DNA of 64,000 bases, from assembly GCA_032173965.1 (NCBI GenBank), contig CM063288.1, positions 16,472,501 through 16,536,500 of the forward strand. Reading direction: 5' to 3'. Below, piece after piece: positions 24,257 through 38,500 of this stretch. Numbering within the stretch: position 1 is the first letter of the stretch; each line of letters starts with the position of its first letter. The stretch is from Sitta carolinensis. Lineage: Eukaryota > Chordata > Aves > Passeriformes > Sittidae. The position numbers and the translations under genes were made by a program. The notes beneath the pieces are model-generated. The model did not search any database. It was given only the letters and a program-made list of their open reading frames with translations, and was not told the DNA's origin.

Positions 24257-27200
24257 CCCTCCTGACCACCTGGGCTCACAGGAACAGAACATCAAACAAA
24301 AGAACAAATATAAGAAAATCTGATTTTCCTTTATTATCTATTTCATTTCAAATAAATATCCCCTTCTATTGCTTTCTGAAAGTTTGGCTGGATCCTCTGC
24401 AATTTCTTACATTGCTCGAAGCTGTTTAGCCAAAACCATGATCGTCACCTTCCCTGGCACAATAACACTCTAGGAAGACTGGAGTATCATGGGAAGAGAA
24501 CAAGATAGAAGGGGTCCAACACCCCTCATTAAACCTGCCCAGTATGGGGCTTCAGCTTGTACTGGAAATGGATTCAGGAAGAGTGAGAAGAGTTGACACT
24601 ACAGAAGGAGCATCCACTTGAGGACAAAACGGCTCCCTTGTACCTGTAAGGGTCTGGGTCACTGTGAGAATGAAAAGTCAGGAAATTATTGTACATCTTA
24701 GATGCAACAGAGTTCACCAATTTATATTTTATCCTCAGTAATTTCTTCTTTCATAAAAGACCACTGCCGGTGCCTTAGTGAAGGCTTCTGCGCAGATGCT
24801 AATAAGATTTTAGAGATGTTTGCTCCTTACTCACTGAAACAAGTTGGTATGTTTGGAAATTAATTGCCTAAAATCAGAAATTCCAAACCTAATTGGAATG
24901 GAAAAAAAAAGAATATATAATGAAATTAAAAATAGATACTTCAAGGGTCAAATATAAAACTCTAATAAATTAACTCGAATAAAATTTTTTTTTCTTAAAG
25001 AATTATTACTAAAATCCAATGGAGACCAGGAAATACAAACATACATATTTAAATGTTTCGTACATTTATGCTCCAATGCATCTCTAGAAAATGAAAACAT
25101 AGATTGTTTACCCAGCATAATACTCTCTTTAACTAGAAAAATATTTAATTTCAAGTATTCCTAATGTGTAACTTGATTCTCAGTTCTTAGCTACATATCA
25201 GTCATGGGATACATTCCATAGTTATGAAGTATTACCTTGAGAGATTTCATGCTTCCAAGCAAACAGCCGATTTCTGCCCTGGGATGCAAATGTACAATTC
25301 TCTTTGAAGTCTCTAAGAGCCACAAAAGTAGAACATGCTGCACGCTGCAACAGAGTTTTTTCTGTATTTAGTGTCAAATTCTACTTGGTATTACTTATTT
25401 AACTTCATTCCCCTCCAATTTTAATTGGAGAGCTACAACTGAGCAGAGCTGGTCTCTCATGCCAACACTTACTGTAATTAAATTAAATATATGTATATAT
25501 ATGGATCATAGTAAATGTGGTTTTTATAAAGCTAAGCAACTTCATATTCTTTCCTCTGTACAACATAACTTTTTACTTCTAAAATTCCTGGTATTTAATT
25601 AAATGTGTTAATATAGTTATGATACACTCATGTAATTACTTGTGTTTTGCACTACTGCACATCCTAGAAACCTTTCAATATAAAATTAAATCCAAGATAC
25701 CTGTGTAATTTCAGTCCTTATAATTCTCAATAAAAGAAACATCAAAAAGAATGCAGAGAAATCTCATCTGTGTTCTGCCAAGTGCTCTGCAGCCCAGTCC
25801 TGAATACTGCAGGCAGGCAAAATGCTCACTTAGTGAAGTGAATAAATATTAATTGTGAATCTATTTACTTCTACTATTACTGGATTTAGCATATAATTAA
25901 AACTATTAAAATAATTAATTAGTTATTAATTATCATTAATAAAATAATTAATCATTAACAATATAGTTAAGAGACTTTTAGGTGACATGAGTTTAGCACA
26001 CTGAGTCAGCTTAATTAAGTCTTGTCTACATTTGGAGAATTACCAGAACTACTCTGAAATAACCCCGGATAGGAATGTGTGACATGAACATCTATATAGG
26101 AATTTAATATGCTCAATAATTCCAGAAAAGCATTTCCTTATAAATTCCATTATAGTTTTGAGTGCAGACAAGCTCTAAATCTTGTTAGCATCAATATTCT
26201 GCACCGTTGACAGCTTTTACTCTCTAACACTCCAGCGTGTTTACTTCGGTATCGTCAAACCTTTAGGGCTTCGTCCTGGAAAGAAGCAGGAACAGAAGCC
26301 TTGTGCATCCATTAACACATTTAAATATAACCACATCTGCAAGTAACACTGTGACAAGGCACTCACCTAGCAGGAGAAGAATTCCTTTTCTTGTTTACCT
26401 GGCTTTGAAAGGGGATTAAGCTGTTTTGGACAATGGCTCTCTTTTTTTCAAGAAGAAAGTTCCGTCCATAAATTTTCCAGAATACCTAACAAATCCTGGC
26501 CTTCCACATTAGCCCACTGCACTAACACTGTGCCCAGTGCTGGCACAGCAGTTACCTCTAAAGGATCCCTGCTGTCAGAATCAAGGAACTAGATGCCAAA
26601 TGCCATTCTCAGGGGATGACTGCACACACGAGAGATGCAGGATGAAACTATATGCTGCAAAACTGAGATTTTATAATTTTTGAGTGTTAACATCACCAAT
26701 ATAACCTGTGATTTAAAAAAAAAAATAATAATAACCCAACATCCATAAGAAAGAAAACCAAAAGCTACAGAACAGAGATGTTAAACATGAACAAAATAAA
26801 AAGGATCTTCCCTTGTTTGGATGTAGTTATAGCTTCAGGACAGCATACTCAAAGTGCAAAATCACTCCACATTATTTGCAACTCCTCTATAAAACCAAAG
26901 CCCTTTTTTGGGCTGTATTCCTCCACAAGAGTGTGGACAGAAAAATACAAACTCTGTGTGCCACTCCTTTGGAGTGATGATCTCCACCACCACCAAAGGC
27001 CATAACATGCATGAACTCTGGCCACTTCACATAAAATGAATTAAAATATACAGATCATTCTATTTCAGTTATAGAAACTGCAAATGCTATTCTGTAGTGA
27101 TAACTTGAGCACTTCTAACCTGCTCATGGTCTTGCTTTTTCCTCCAAGTGATCTTAATTTAAACAGAAAGCCACCTCTCTGCTCACCAAAGCAAGCTAGA

Positions 27201-30200
27201 ATTTTATTTCTAGTCCTAACAGGGGATCTCCTCAGGCTGCAGTGACGGACCTTAGCTTCGAGCTGGCTGACACACAGCCAGAGCAGGGCGTTTGGACACA
27301 TAAGGGTTCTGGCATAGTACAAACAGCACAAATGAGCAAGGAACACTTTAGTGTAAGAAAACACGTCTCTCCGTGCATGAAATTTAAAGACAAAATGCTA
27401 TCTTACCATAAATTCTAAGTTTCATTCTGACTATATATACTGCATAATTTCAAGCACTATTCCCCATGCATACTCTTCTGATCTTTTATATTGAGATTGG
27501 AGCTTTTGGGTTTCTTTTCTCTTTAGCAACTTCTAGGAACAGTGATAGTCAGTCTGCTAAGTGGATACTAACTCCATTTAGTCTTTGCTATACTGTACAT
27601 TTTCTTGGATTCAGATTCATGCCAGGCCTATCAGGATAAGAGACTTGATGAACATATAAAATATCAAAAAGAATTGCACCACCACCACATTGCCTGAGAA
27701 AGTGTTCAGGAAGTTATTGCATTTACTCTAGTTTCAGTGTAATAAGAAAACAAATGTATAAGTTACAAGAAGTAAAAATAAATACTAAACTCTTCAGTTC
27801 TGAGAAGTTTACATCTGTAACTTTATAGCCAGTATCACAACAGGATTGCAGCAGACAAGAGGCAAAGATAACTGCCACATTTGCCCCAGGAGCATCTTTT
27901 GTCCTCTCACAATCTGTATAAAATGAGGCCTTACCCAGAGGTCTTGTCTGTCTGTTCCCCAAAATCATCCATTGTTTTTGTGAGAGTAACCTTTTATTCT
28001 TGCTGAACTTTAGCAGTCCCCAAACCGAGTTCTTGCAGAATACTGCCTTCAATCTCCTTTTGTTGGAGATGCAACTCCCCATGGACGGCCTGGTAGCTGC
28101 AGGTGTCTTCCTGTGCCATGCTCTGGCATACATGCTACAGACCCTCCACTGAATTTGGCTTCTGCCCTTCTCTGCTCTTTTCACTTATTCTTTTCCCCTA
28201 TCTGTCCCCTACAGCATTCTCCCTCTTTCAAAATTAGTTTTCCTTACATTTTTCCCTCCATCTGGCTTTGTACTTTTCAGTTACCTTTTCCTCTTTTCCT
28301 ATCTCAAATGACAACACAAGGCTCGAGAGACAGGTCTACAGCCAGCTTTTCAAAGCCTATTTAAGCCACTTCCAGAGACAGGCTCAGTGCTGGGGGCAGA
28401 GAAATCAAACTAGAACAGTCCCATGGAACCATCTCTCTTCTGGGCAAACCCATCGCTCTCGAGACCAGGTGCTCTGGGCCTCAACGTGGCAGCAAGGACT
28501 AACAGTGGGTAGTTCTGAAGGTGTCTGTCACTTCTGTGAAGCCAGCATTAAATAAAATTACAGAACCTAGACTACTTCTCTGCTGTTATCTCAGTGGCAT
28601 TCCGAGACATGATTTCCTTTCCTCTTTTCCAAATGTTCTTCCTGTAAGTATCAATTATCAAAAGATTCTCACAAAAACTGTGAAACATTTGTCACTCCCA
28701 GACATGGTTCTCAGCCTTCTACTCCCAGAAAGCCCAGTCCAGTTTCCTGTCATCCTCCAATAATTAGGCAAGCCAGAGCTACTCAAATTTGTACCCTTGA
28801 TACTGGTGAGCCTTCTTTCCTCTTTCTCCAAGGCATCCAGAGGCTCCTGAACTCTGTTATAAAGCTACAAGCTGTCTGGTACGGTCTGGAGATTTTTCCA
28901 GATCATTTAAACTGAAAAATGGGGGGCTGTAATAAAATAAATATTCAACTTAAGATTATGTTTATTATTTCTTGACATAAAAGGAATATTCTGGTCCATG
29001 ATTTTTATGCAAAGACTAGATTTTAAAGACACATAAATTAAAGAACACAAGGAATTCAGGGACAACAGTATCAGTTTCAAGAGGATTGAGGTCCAAATTT
29101 ACGAAAAAAATCACAAACTAGTACCAGTTTTACACATGTATGACTTCATTACACAGACAGCAACCCGGAGTATTTTATAAATAATACATGCACATCCATA
29201 CTTCACTAGTTGCCCAATATCTAAATTACTTGAAGCAAAGGCTTTCCTGTAGAGGAGGCACCCCACTTTCAAAGATCAAATAATAACAATAACTAGTCAA
29301 TCAAGGAATTCAAATCAACTATGAATATTTTTTAGCAACTGGTAGGTAAATCTAAATTAGGCTATATGTCCAATACATTTTAAAAATGGGTGTATACAAC
29401 CACCACCAGAGCACTGGGATGTGCAGCATCCTCCCTGGATGACAACAGTAGCACAGGTTCCACCAATGAGAAGGACAGAATAAATTTTGGAAGACACACT
29501 CAGATAAACTCCTACTCTTAAAAGGTGTGCCACAGAAATGCCAGGAGTTCTGTTGTTCAGCATATATGCATTTCTAAACCTCCTATAAATATCAGTAAAA
29601 GAGCAGCCATTTATACTATCCTTGACAGAGCTGACTAGAGTGTAAGTAAGCATGGAAAATGACCTGTTATATTTCATATGAATAAAAGAAGTATCTATTA
29701 TTCATTTGATCATTATTCAATTATTCATCTGACATAGAATTCCACTTTCAATTTTTGAAAGAAGGAAAGGGGCAATGAATATAAAAAATGCATAGTTTCC
29801 TTTCTGCCTCTTCTGGGGGCAACATGGCAAAATAAACCTTTGTTGTTCTCTTTCATTTTTACTATGATATTTTACTATTTCTCCCAGAAAGTAGCATAGC
29901 TACTTAGCGTATAAGTGTTAGATTCTTGGTAACACTCCTTGCTAGTCCCAGGCCCTCAACTAAATAAAATTCTAAGAACAAAGACAATCCCAGTACACAA
30001 ATGTATCTTCATTTTTTCCTAATTCTTTATTTTTGGGAAAACCTGCACTTTTTTATATATTTTGGATAGCCTAGTCACCATCAAGGCAAACACTCCAGGA
30101 CAAAGCAAGAAATAAAGAAGTGTTCAACTGGTAACTTCTCTTCTGTTATAATGCCTTGCAGTGATAATGCTGCCATATCTGACTTTCTGGCAATGAAAGT

Positions 30201-30701
30201 CATCTTAGTGCCAACTTAATCCAGTGTTGGGTCCCTAAATTTATATTCTGGCACCTAAAAAGAAACCTTATTTTCAGAATTAATGAACAACTACGATCAG
30301 TTTAGTTAGCAATGTAAAAATGAACTGACATTTGGTGGGTTTTACATGTTTTTCTCATCACCAATATGGCTGACAACCATAGCTGTGATTTTATTTTTTT
30401 TAAGATCTAGTAAAAGCAGCAACTTTAAGATTAACTCCAGGATTTGGGAACATGTGAGTTCCTATTATTATACCTGCCACTGAAAATCCTTAGAAAATCT
30501 GGGGAGAGTATATAAAGACACTGGAAAGAAGTGCTAATAAAAGCAGAGCGAGCTAAAGAAGTTAGGTGGGTGGCTTTGGAAGCCTTTCATGTATCCATAG
30601 CTCCCGCAGCTGATGAACTTACTGTAATTTGGAAGAAAAGTCATGTGAAATACAGCAGAACTGTTAGTAAAAAGCAATATAGACATGTCAATTCTTCCAA
30701 T

Positions 30702-30835
30702 TTTTTCTACTAGAAAATATATTTATCTATTATATATATCTTTTTCTACTAGAAAATATATTTATCTATTATATATATCTTTTTCTACTAGAAAAATATA
30801 TTTTATATATATATATAGTATATATATATTTCCTC
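30702..30835. repeat. 39-bp AT-rich tandem repeat, about 2.5 copies
   Basis: The phrase TTTCTACTAGAAAATATA recurs with CTACTAG starts at 30707, 30746 and 30785, a 39-bp period. The array decays into (TA)n at about 30796-30830. CTACTAGAAAA and the TA runs are partly self-complementary. Open frames across it just repeat a Ser-Thr-Arg-Lys-Tyr pattern and are not genes. Confidence 0.9.
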
Positions 30836-31374
30836 AGTATTCTGCTGTACCTCAGAATAATGTCTGCTTGAAAATAAACAAGATTTGGGGGTTAATTATT
30901 GTTTTATTTAATTTTTAATCCATCTTCCAGATAAAAACTTATCAACACGTTCAGATTTGATGCAAGAATAAGAAATGTCAGCCTAAAAAAGTGGTTTGGT
31001 ATAAGAATGTATATAAGTCTGTCACAATTTACAGCATAATTTTGTAGCACTATAATGTTCTGCCAGGAGAAAAATAAAGAGACAAACCTAAAACCTCAAA
31101 TTTTAAGCAGCTTAAACAAGATATTTGCTAAAATGGGATAAGGGAATTTGCATGATTTATGGCTATTGAAATATCATTTGCATATTCGTATAATGCATGT
31201 TCTGTCAAACAGAAAAAGGGATTTCCTTCTATACCTTTCCTTTCCAAATTCCATCGCACAGCTTACAAGGATGGAACACAGAATGATCAGCAATAATTTC
31301 TTTAGAGCCTCTTGAGCTGCTGGGTGGCTACCAGGGTCAGCCTTACAGACCCACGCCCTACTTTGGGCCGGACG

Positions 31375-31590
31375 ACTGGAGGTCACACAGTCCAGTTCCC
31401 CTCCCAGAGCAGGATGCTCAGGACCTTGTCCAGCTGAGTTTTTTACCATCTCCAAGAGATTCCAGAACCTCTCTCAGAACCTTCAGGTCACACTTAGGGT
31501 GAAAAAAAAACGTTTCTTCATATCTAATTACAATTTTCTTACGTCCTAACTTGTGTCCACTGTGTTGCATGCTATTGCTACTCCCCTCTA
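31375..31590 (-). mobile_element. CR1 fragment, minus strand (3' part of split copy)
   Basis: On the minus strand this reads AGATATGAAGAAACG, then GAGAGGTTCTGGAATCTC, CTCAGCTGGACAAGGTCCTG and CTGGACTGTGTGACCTCC, matching the end of CR1 ORF2 and the start of its 3' UTR. Homology fades below about 31375, so the usual octamer tail is missing or degenerate. Together with the minus-strand piece at 32490-32570 it looks like one older copy split by the plus-strand CR1 between them. Confidence 0.8.
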
Positions 31591-31679
31591 TGATAGAACT
31601 ACCAGCTCTGTAGACAAGGGGAGAGCAGTGAATGTCATGCCTGGACCAAGCAGAGCACTACAAGTCGCTATACTGGGAC

Positions 31680-32434
31680 TGGTGTGTTTAATATTTTTAC
31701 CTCAGAAAAGTGCAAAGTGCCACATCTGTAAAGGAAGAGTTCCTTGAAATTATGTCAGCGGAGAACTGACTGGCTGAAGAGCAGCTCTGCTGGAACAGAC
31801 CTTGGGGGCTGTGGCAGACAGCCAGCCAAGCATAAGCCAGAAGCGTGCTCTGGTGTTCCTGCTGGCATGCAATCACAAAGGGAGGGGACTATCCCCCACT
31901 AGAAAGGCTCCATTCAGAGCCCCACATGCAGTTTTGAACCCCCCCATAAATAGCACTGATAAGACAGAGCAGGTTCAGTGCAGGCCTGTCAAGATGGCTG
32001 GGGGCTGGATCACATATTCTGTGAAAAGCTGAAGGAACTGCGTTTGTTCAGGCTGAAGAAATGGAGGCTTTGGTGGGAATTAATAGCAGCTTTCCATTTA
32101 TAGAATGAAAATTTATGAGGAGGTTATCCAGGAGAAGGGGACAGGTTCTTATGTGGACCTTCTGGACCATGGTGTGAGGATAAGTCAATTGCCTAAGTTG
32201 AAAAAAGAGAGGTTCAGATTGGAAGGAAGGAAAAATATCACTACAAGAATAGCTAGTATTGAAACAGGTTGTGCTGAGAGGCTGTGCATCTCCATCCTTG
32301 GAAACTTTCTAGAACAGACAGAATAATGCTCTAGGCAACCTGGTCTGATCTTCTAGACAAACCTGATTTGAGCACAAGGCTGATTTAGAGGGGTCCTGGA
32401 GTCCCTTCCAACTTGAATTATCCTATGATCCTAT
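31680..32434 (+). mobile_element. Diverged CR1 copy inserted between minus-strand pieces
   Basis: Successive matches to the CR1 3' region are visible: AGCAGCTCTGCTGGAACAGA, TTGTTCAGGCTGAAGAAATG, AGGTTCAGATTGGAAGGAAG, GCATCTCCATCCTTGGAAAC, CAACCTGGTCTGATCTTCTA and GTCCCTTCCAACTTGAATTA, with a tail like ATCCTATGATCCTAT. Frames are broken and there are many substitutions, so it is old and inactive. The left edge is approximate. Confidence 0.85.
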
Positions 32435-32489
32435 CCCCTGCATCTCCAAGGAGTGTCTGTCTCCGCTTTTTCAATGCAATTTTATTTGA

Positions 32490-32570
32490 TGTATTTAGAC
32501 AGCAATTAGATCTCCCCTTAGTCTCTCTTCTTAAAATAGCCTGCTCTTCTAAATAAAGCCATTTGTAGGA
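32490..32570 (-). mobile_element. CR1 fragment, minus strand (5' part of split copy)
   Basis: The minus strand reads AGAAGAGAGACTAAGGGGAG followed by ATCTAATTGCTGTCTA, the CR1 ORF2 segment coding for the EKRRLRGDLI region. This lies upstream, in CR1 order, of the piece at 31375-31590, supporting a single old minus-strand copy interrupted by the plus-strand CR1. Confidence 0.7.
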
Positions 32571-35500
32571 CCTGGGCATAAAACAGAGAAATAACCATAT
32601 TCATCAGAGAAAGGAAAAAAACTCACCCAAATACAGATGTGGAAAGAGTAGAGAACAACCTAAATATAAACTCTGTGAATACAGTCCAGTAAAAGGCCTG
32701 AGCAGTGAGAATAGTGAATTGGGGAAAGAAATTTGGGACTGAGAATAAAGCAACTCGTTCTACGATCCAAGTTCCCTGTGTTCAGGGAAACTGGAGTTTG
32801 ACTACTCTGTCACTTATTCAAACGCATCAAAGAAACTACAACGTATAGCCCTTTTTTCCAGCTACCTGGAACAATAATAACCTGAGCTTTTGGACAACTG
32901 ACTGGGTGAAAAGAAGTAAGAGGCATTCTGGAGTCTTTGACCCTGATAGGAGCCATATTTCCCCCTCCAAAATGTCCCCATGCAATAGTCAAAATCAAGT
33001 GGTTACTAATCAGGAAAGCTCCCCGGAGGAAATCAGAGGGTCATTGACACTATTCACAAAATTCAAAGTTTGTATCATAAACCCTTCTTTAATGTTTTTT
33101 CTAGGAGACAGAATGTTTTAGCTAGTACTTTTCCAAATGAGTCACTAACACCCTTGTCTTAATTCTGCAGCTGCTGCTAATTTGAAGTGCCAGCCTTCTC
33201 CCCTCTTTCCCTAGAATGAAATAAAATATCAATGTTGCACTGTGCTGAAAATGGAAAGTTAGATGTAACACTATGCTACAAGGCCTCTGGAAGTTTCATT
33301 TACATTTGATTCTTTCTTTCCTCCCAGGCCTATACCTAACTTAAGCCCTCTCAGCAAATTATTTCACACTTACCTCCACAATCATTGGTCCTAAGAATGA
33401 AACCCAGACCCAAAAGATTAACACTTAGTGCACCAACATCTAACAAAATTTAAAACAACAAAAAAGAAGATAAAGTCATAGAAAAATTACGTTAACAGTT
33501 ATCTGCACGTATGTGTAATCAGCAAATATATGTGTAATCAGCAGCCCCGTTGGCCAAGGCCCCAGAAAACTTTTTATCCAGAAGAGCTACACAGCACCAC
33601 TGCATCAGGCAAAAGTGGGGTGGACTTCTTTTGGAGACAGCTTCTCCCATAGCCACGCAAATCTCAAACTTCTTAAGTCCCTCATTAGTCATGCCACTGT
33701 AAAATGGTACTGCAGCTGGGGGGTTTGGGCTTAGTTTTCAGCTAGACTGGTCTCTTGATTCAGCTCATTGACTTATCATACAAATGTTAGGGCATAAAAG
33801 CACAGGGGAAGGGAGAGGAATGGGTTACTGGGAGCAATGGGGGGAAGACAAGATTGCCCTTTTTGGCTGCTGTGCATAGTTATGTAAAATTAAAGTGATT
33901 ATGTAGCTATGGCCTGAGGGATAGAAGAGGTCACAGATACTACCACAGCCTATAAACTGCTGTGGAAATTGTGTCAGTGTGTGTTGCCAAGAGACAAGCA
34001 CAGGAATTCATTTCTTAACCTGTTGTAAAATCCACAAAGTGAAGCCTGTTCACTCTACCTCTCTAGAAAACCTCAATACCTTCTCCCAATGCACAAGAGT
34101 CACACCAAACATTTTGCATTCTACTTTGTATCAGTAAGCTCTGTTTATCTACCTGGATTGATTCTGAAGCATTTCTCAGAGGCCTTACACACATGCTGAG
34201 ATTTCAGATATTTAGCTTAAATATATTTTGAAATATTTTCATCAACTCGGAGCAACTGAGACTAAATGTGTTCTTACAATCTCAGACCATGAACAAGAAC
34301 ACAGTGCTAGCCAAAAGCTACCATGGAACAAGTGAGCCGTGTATCCGGTTATACCTACCCATGTCCAAGCTCGTCGTCTTCCTCAATTCTGAGAAAACTC
34401 AGAATTTACTGAAATAACATTTAAACGCAGATCTTGGTAATATTTGACTGAGGAAGACTAAGGAGATGCATGAAGTCAGATAGTAATTATCATCTATTTA
34501 CCCACAGTAAATATGACCTGAATCTGTTTTGTGTCTGTTTTGACTGAAATGAATGAAACTCAAATAGAATAGATTTTTATCAACACACTTTTCCAAGATT
34601 TTTCACTTTTTTAGCAAAGTAAGAGCTTTACCAGTAGAAATAGTTGTGAATACTACTTTGCACAGGCCACAAGAAGTCTATACAATTGAACAAATACAAG
34701 TATATAATTTTTAGCTAAATATGAGCATACATCTTCAAGGGACTATTTCTCAAACCAAAAGCATAATTTCATGAAAAACAATCTCTTTTTTAAAACCATT
34801 GTTCATTGCTCTTGATTATGGAAGACTGAAACTGAAATATATAACTGTACCAAGACATATTTTCCCATTTATTACTACACCTTTGTTCGAACTTCTTTAC
34901 TACTACCACAACCACATTTCTTTCATAAGGAGCACTGTGTTAGTAGCATCAATTACCTTTCTGAGTGATGCATCTGCTATCAACATTGATAGCTCAAACT
35001 TCACTACTCAGACTTCAAAAGCAGATGAAAAATTGTCCAAGGTGTTTTTTTGATGTATATATTAAAAATATGTATTTCTTAAAGGCATTGTTGTATAGAA
35101 AAATAGATTTAGCAAACAATTTTTCACTACATTGTATTCAATGTATTTCATTGGAAAACGTGAATAATTTTGCCTACCTTTTCTTTGTTATTTCAACACT
35201 GAGCGGAAGCTCAGAAATTTACTAAAGAAATTTCATCCTTGAGACGGAGACCTGAAGACTTATGCTCTAACTAGAAGCAAAATATTTAGAAGTATATAGC
35301 ATCCTTAATTCTGGTTTAAAAGTAATGAGAAAAAAAACTATCATTTTGAAGAGTACCAGCATACCAGCTTTTGAAAAAAGCACACTTTAAAGAACTGTTT
35401 TATTCAAACAAAATTAGCTTCTCCCCGCACAAACTTATTGCACACCTTTCATGGCTGCCTTGGGATGCTGTACTGAGGGTAAAGCTAGAAAATGCACTAG

Positions 35501-38500
35501 CACAAATCAGACATTGTGCAATTCTGGCTTCTTACAGCTGTTGCCTGCCTACTGGATATAAACGTCACATTCACAAACCCGGTGCCTGGAGGGGGTTAAC
35601 AATCAAATACAAAAGGAAAACAGCACTGAATAAATGTCTCAAGACTATTCCAAGTCATATATACGTTTATCACTTTTCTGTTAAAGTCAGTCCCATAAGA
35701 CCATCAGACTCAGGATCTGCTCATATGTCTGCAGTAAAGTTACTAAAGAATCACAAAGAGGGACCAAGATTTTGTTGACATTTGTTAAATGAGGCAAATC
35801 ACACAGTATCAAATTAAGCCCCAAGCATGGTGTACTCTAGGGATGAGTTTAGTCTCAAACTTCTAGAAACTACAAAGCTAATAAGAACCTGTAATTTCCA
35901 CCATTGATTTAGCAGAGAAAATATTTTTTTTACTTTGTCAATTGCAGATTTAGTCTGTGTCCTGTGTATATTTATACCATATCTCTCTATAAGGAGGTTG
36001 GATTCAGAGAGGAAAGTTGTGGCTTTAGAAAAACTCTTTTTAACAGAGTCCCTAGGAGAAAAACACAAAATCAACACACCTTATGGATGCCATTGCTGCT
36101 TTTGCTAGATTCCAGCCCAAATAACACAATCTCTAAGTTGCAGTCCCTAACTTTTGCTCCTCTGAAGATTATGATTATCATGGCATTGCAAATCACCTCC
36201 AAATTAAGCATGATCAGCATAACCCAACGATAAATCAAGGTTCTAGTAAATGTTGCTTCTCTGAAATGAAAGGCAAAACTTAGGTTGATTTCAATAAAGC
36301 CAGTCTTTGAGATGGTGGTGGTGTGTTTCTACAGTTCATGTTCCTTTATCAGAGTTATTTAGAGAGTTACAATGATGTACACTAAAACACGTGATACAAA
36401 CACTTGTAGAGCTTTGTATGAACTTTGCTCAATCTGTTTCTAGAGAGGCATTTGCAAACATAAGCATTATTCCAGCAAGAGTTTCTAGAAATACTTTCTG
36501 AAGGGCATATTTCTAGTTCATCACAGGCTACCTAAACCAAACTTTAGAAGTTCAAAGTAGCTATAACTGGGACAAGGATAGAGATGCCCCTCACAAAACA
36601 AGCTGGCTGGAACAATTACATAGAACAATCGTTGTGACCAGTGATGAAAAGTTACTGGTCTGATGTATGGATATAAATAGATGTTCTCAGTTTTGGACTG
36701 GGATGTTTGGAAGAAGAGAAAATGCTCTTTCTAGGTAATACTCTTCATTTCTCTTTATTTTCCATCCTCTGAAATAATTCTATAGAGTCAGAGGGATTAT
36801 AGTACCACCAAAATGCTCAAGTTTTTCTTAAAATGGGTAGATTTTTATAATTCTTTCCTTTCCACAGTATAGTACATTTTTGGAAGGAATTCTTTGGATA
36901 GTTGCACAATAAACCTCCAGCCTGTCTGGAATGGGAGAGAACACATTCAAGAAGCTGAGAAGGACAATGGGATCAGGTAACTCTGTGGAGACAAAAGGTT
37001 TGCCTGCAACTACCTGTGCATTTTTTCCTTTTATTTCAATGAATTTCTAAGCTCAGTCAAGAACCACATAGATCTCAACTAGGGACAATGAATACAACTT
37101 CCCAGAATATAAAATGTGCAAATTACTTCTGTCCAGTCTTATAAACAGGCATACTCTGCTTTACTGTAAGCTTGTCTTTTATTATGTACAGATTTTGCAG
37201 TCTTAGTGCATACAGAATAAATCTAATTAAACTGATTAGAATTAGCAATCATGGATGCTGATGAAAATCAGCTCATAAGCTACTGAAACTTTCTAAAGGG
37301 TGACAGACCTGTGCTTGGTGAAGAATGCAGTGCCAAGGTACACATTAGCAGCAAACAATTAGCAGGTCCTACTTGTACTTTAGAAGCAGAAGGCTCTACA
37401 TCGGTCTATTAATTTCATAAACTGACACTAAACTGAAGCTTATCCAATGTCTGCTAATAAGACAATTTCATGTCTACTTTGTTTAATACTGTTAACTGAT
37501 CTCCTCCTTATTCTGCCATCAACAGGCTTAGATAAAAATTAAGTGTCCCCATTTTAAAGTTTGCTCTCAACAACCTGAGAACAAGGATCTGACATGGCAG
37601 AATCTGCCTGCTCACAGTTTATATCAATCTACAGTCCTGCCCACAAACCCACACAACTTCTAGAAATATTGGTTCTTCTCAGAGCTGCCAAAGCACCAGT
37701 TTTGCAGCTACCAAATGATAAAGTTCATAGCCCACTTGAAGATAACTTAGCAAGATTCACAAGACTTCATTAGTTCTAGGTTTTGTTACCTAATACCATA
37801 CAAAAAAACTAGAATTCAAGTATCACATAAGTCTTATCTGCAACTACTAAATGCTTACACTTCAGATAAGCTATGCTATCTACAGGAAATGTTGCCATCT
37901 TCTTCAAACTCTCTCTTACCCAAAGAGCTTTCCTTTATGATTCAGAAGCTGACCAGTGGAATTACTTATTTTGCCACATTACTCACCAAGGGAATACCAG
38001 TGATACAGGTAGTTATCAAAATTTAGTTGTAAACTGTTGTGTGCATTGTGACCCTGAATTCCAGTTGTTACAGGAAAACAAAACGTAGAGTCACTTTTAT
38101 TTCTTACTTGACCAAAGCAAACAGATTGTGGCCTAAACATGTCTCTGTACATTTGTTTGTATATGTTTATGAGTAATATGTCTTGTAAAATATTACAATA
38201 ATCTGCCTGGCACAGCCAGGTTTTACTCCTGGGCACACAGGCCTTTAAGCACTAGTAGAACACATGTAATCTTAATGAAAACAATTTTTGAAAATGTTCA
38301 AACACAAAATCTCTCAATTATAAGTAAAGCTTCAAGCATGGAAATTAAATACAACTGAGTTGAAATTTGAAAAGCAATGTTACAGAAATATGGTTAAAGA
38401 AAGCACCTAAACCATTAGAAACATCCATTGAACTTGGAAAATATTGTTGATGCTCTCTGACAAGCCATACAATGTTGCAATACAGGAAGTGCCCTAAAAC

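Larger units (their letters stand above)
21627..31374. other. Intronic DNA, no gene recognised
   Basis: AT-rich unique sequence. TAATTA-rich, partly self-complementary DNA lies at about 25890-25975. The block at 27720-28180 holds a 153-codon minus-strand open frame whose translation I do not recognise. A GC-elevated insert-like block at 24079-24256 is listed separately. Confidence 0.5.

Noticed and set aside
27723..28184. 153-codon minus-strand frame
   Set aside because: No recognisable domain, no splice or poly(A) context, and a length reachable by chance in 64 kb.
35371..35778. 135-codon plus-strand frame
   Set aside because: The translation resembles no family I know; one such frame is expected by chance in this much DNA.
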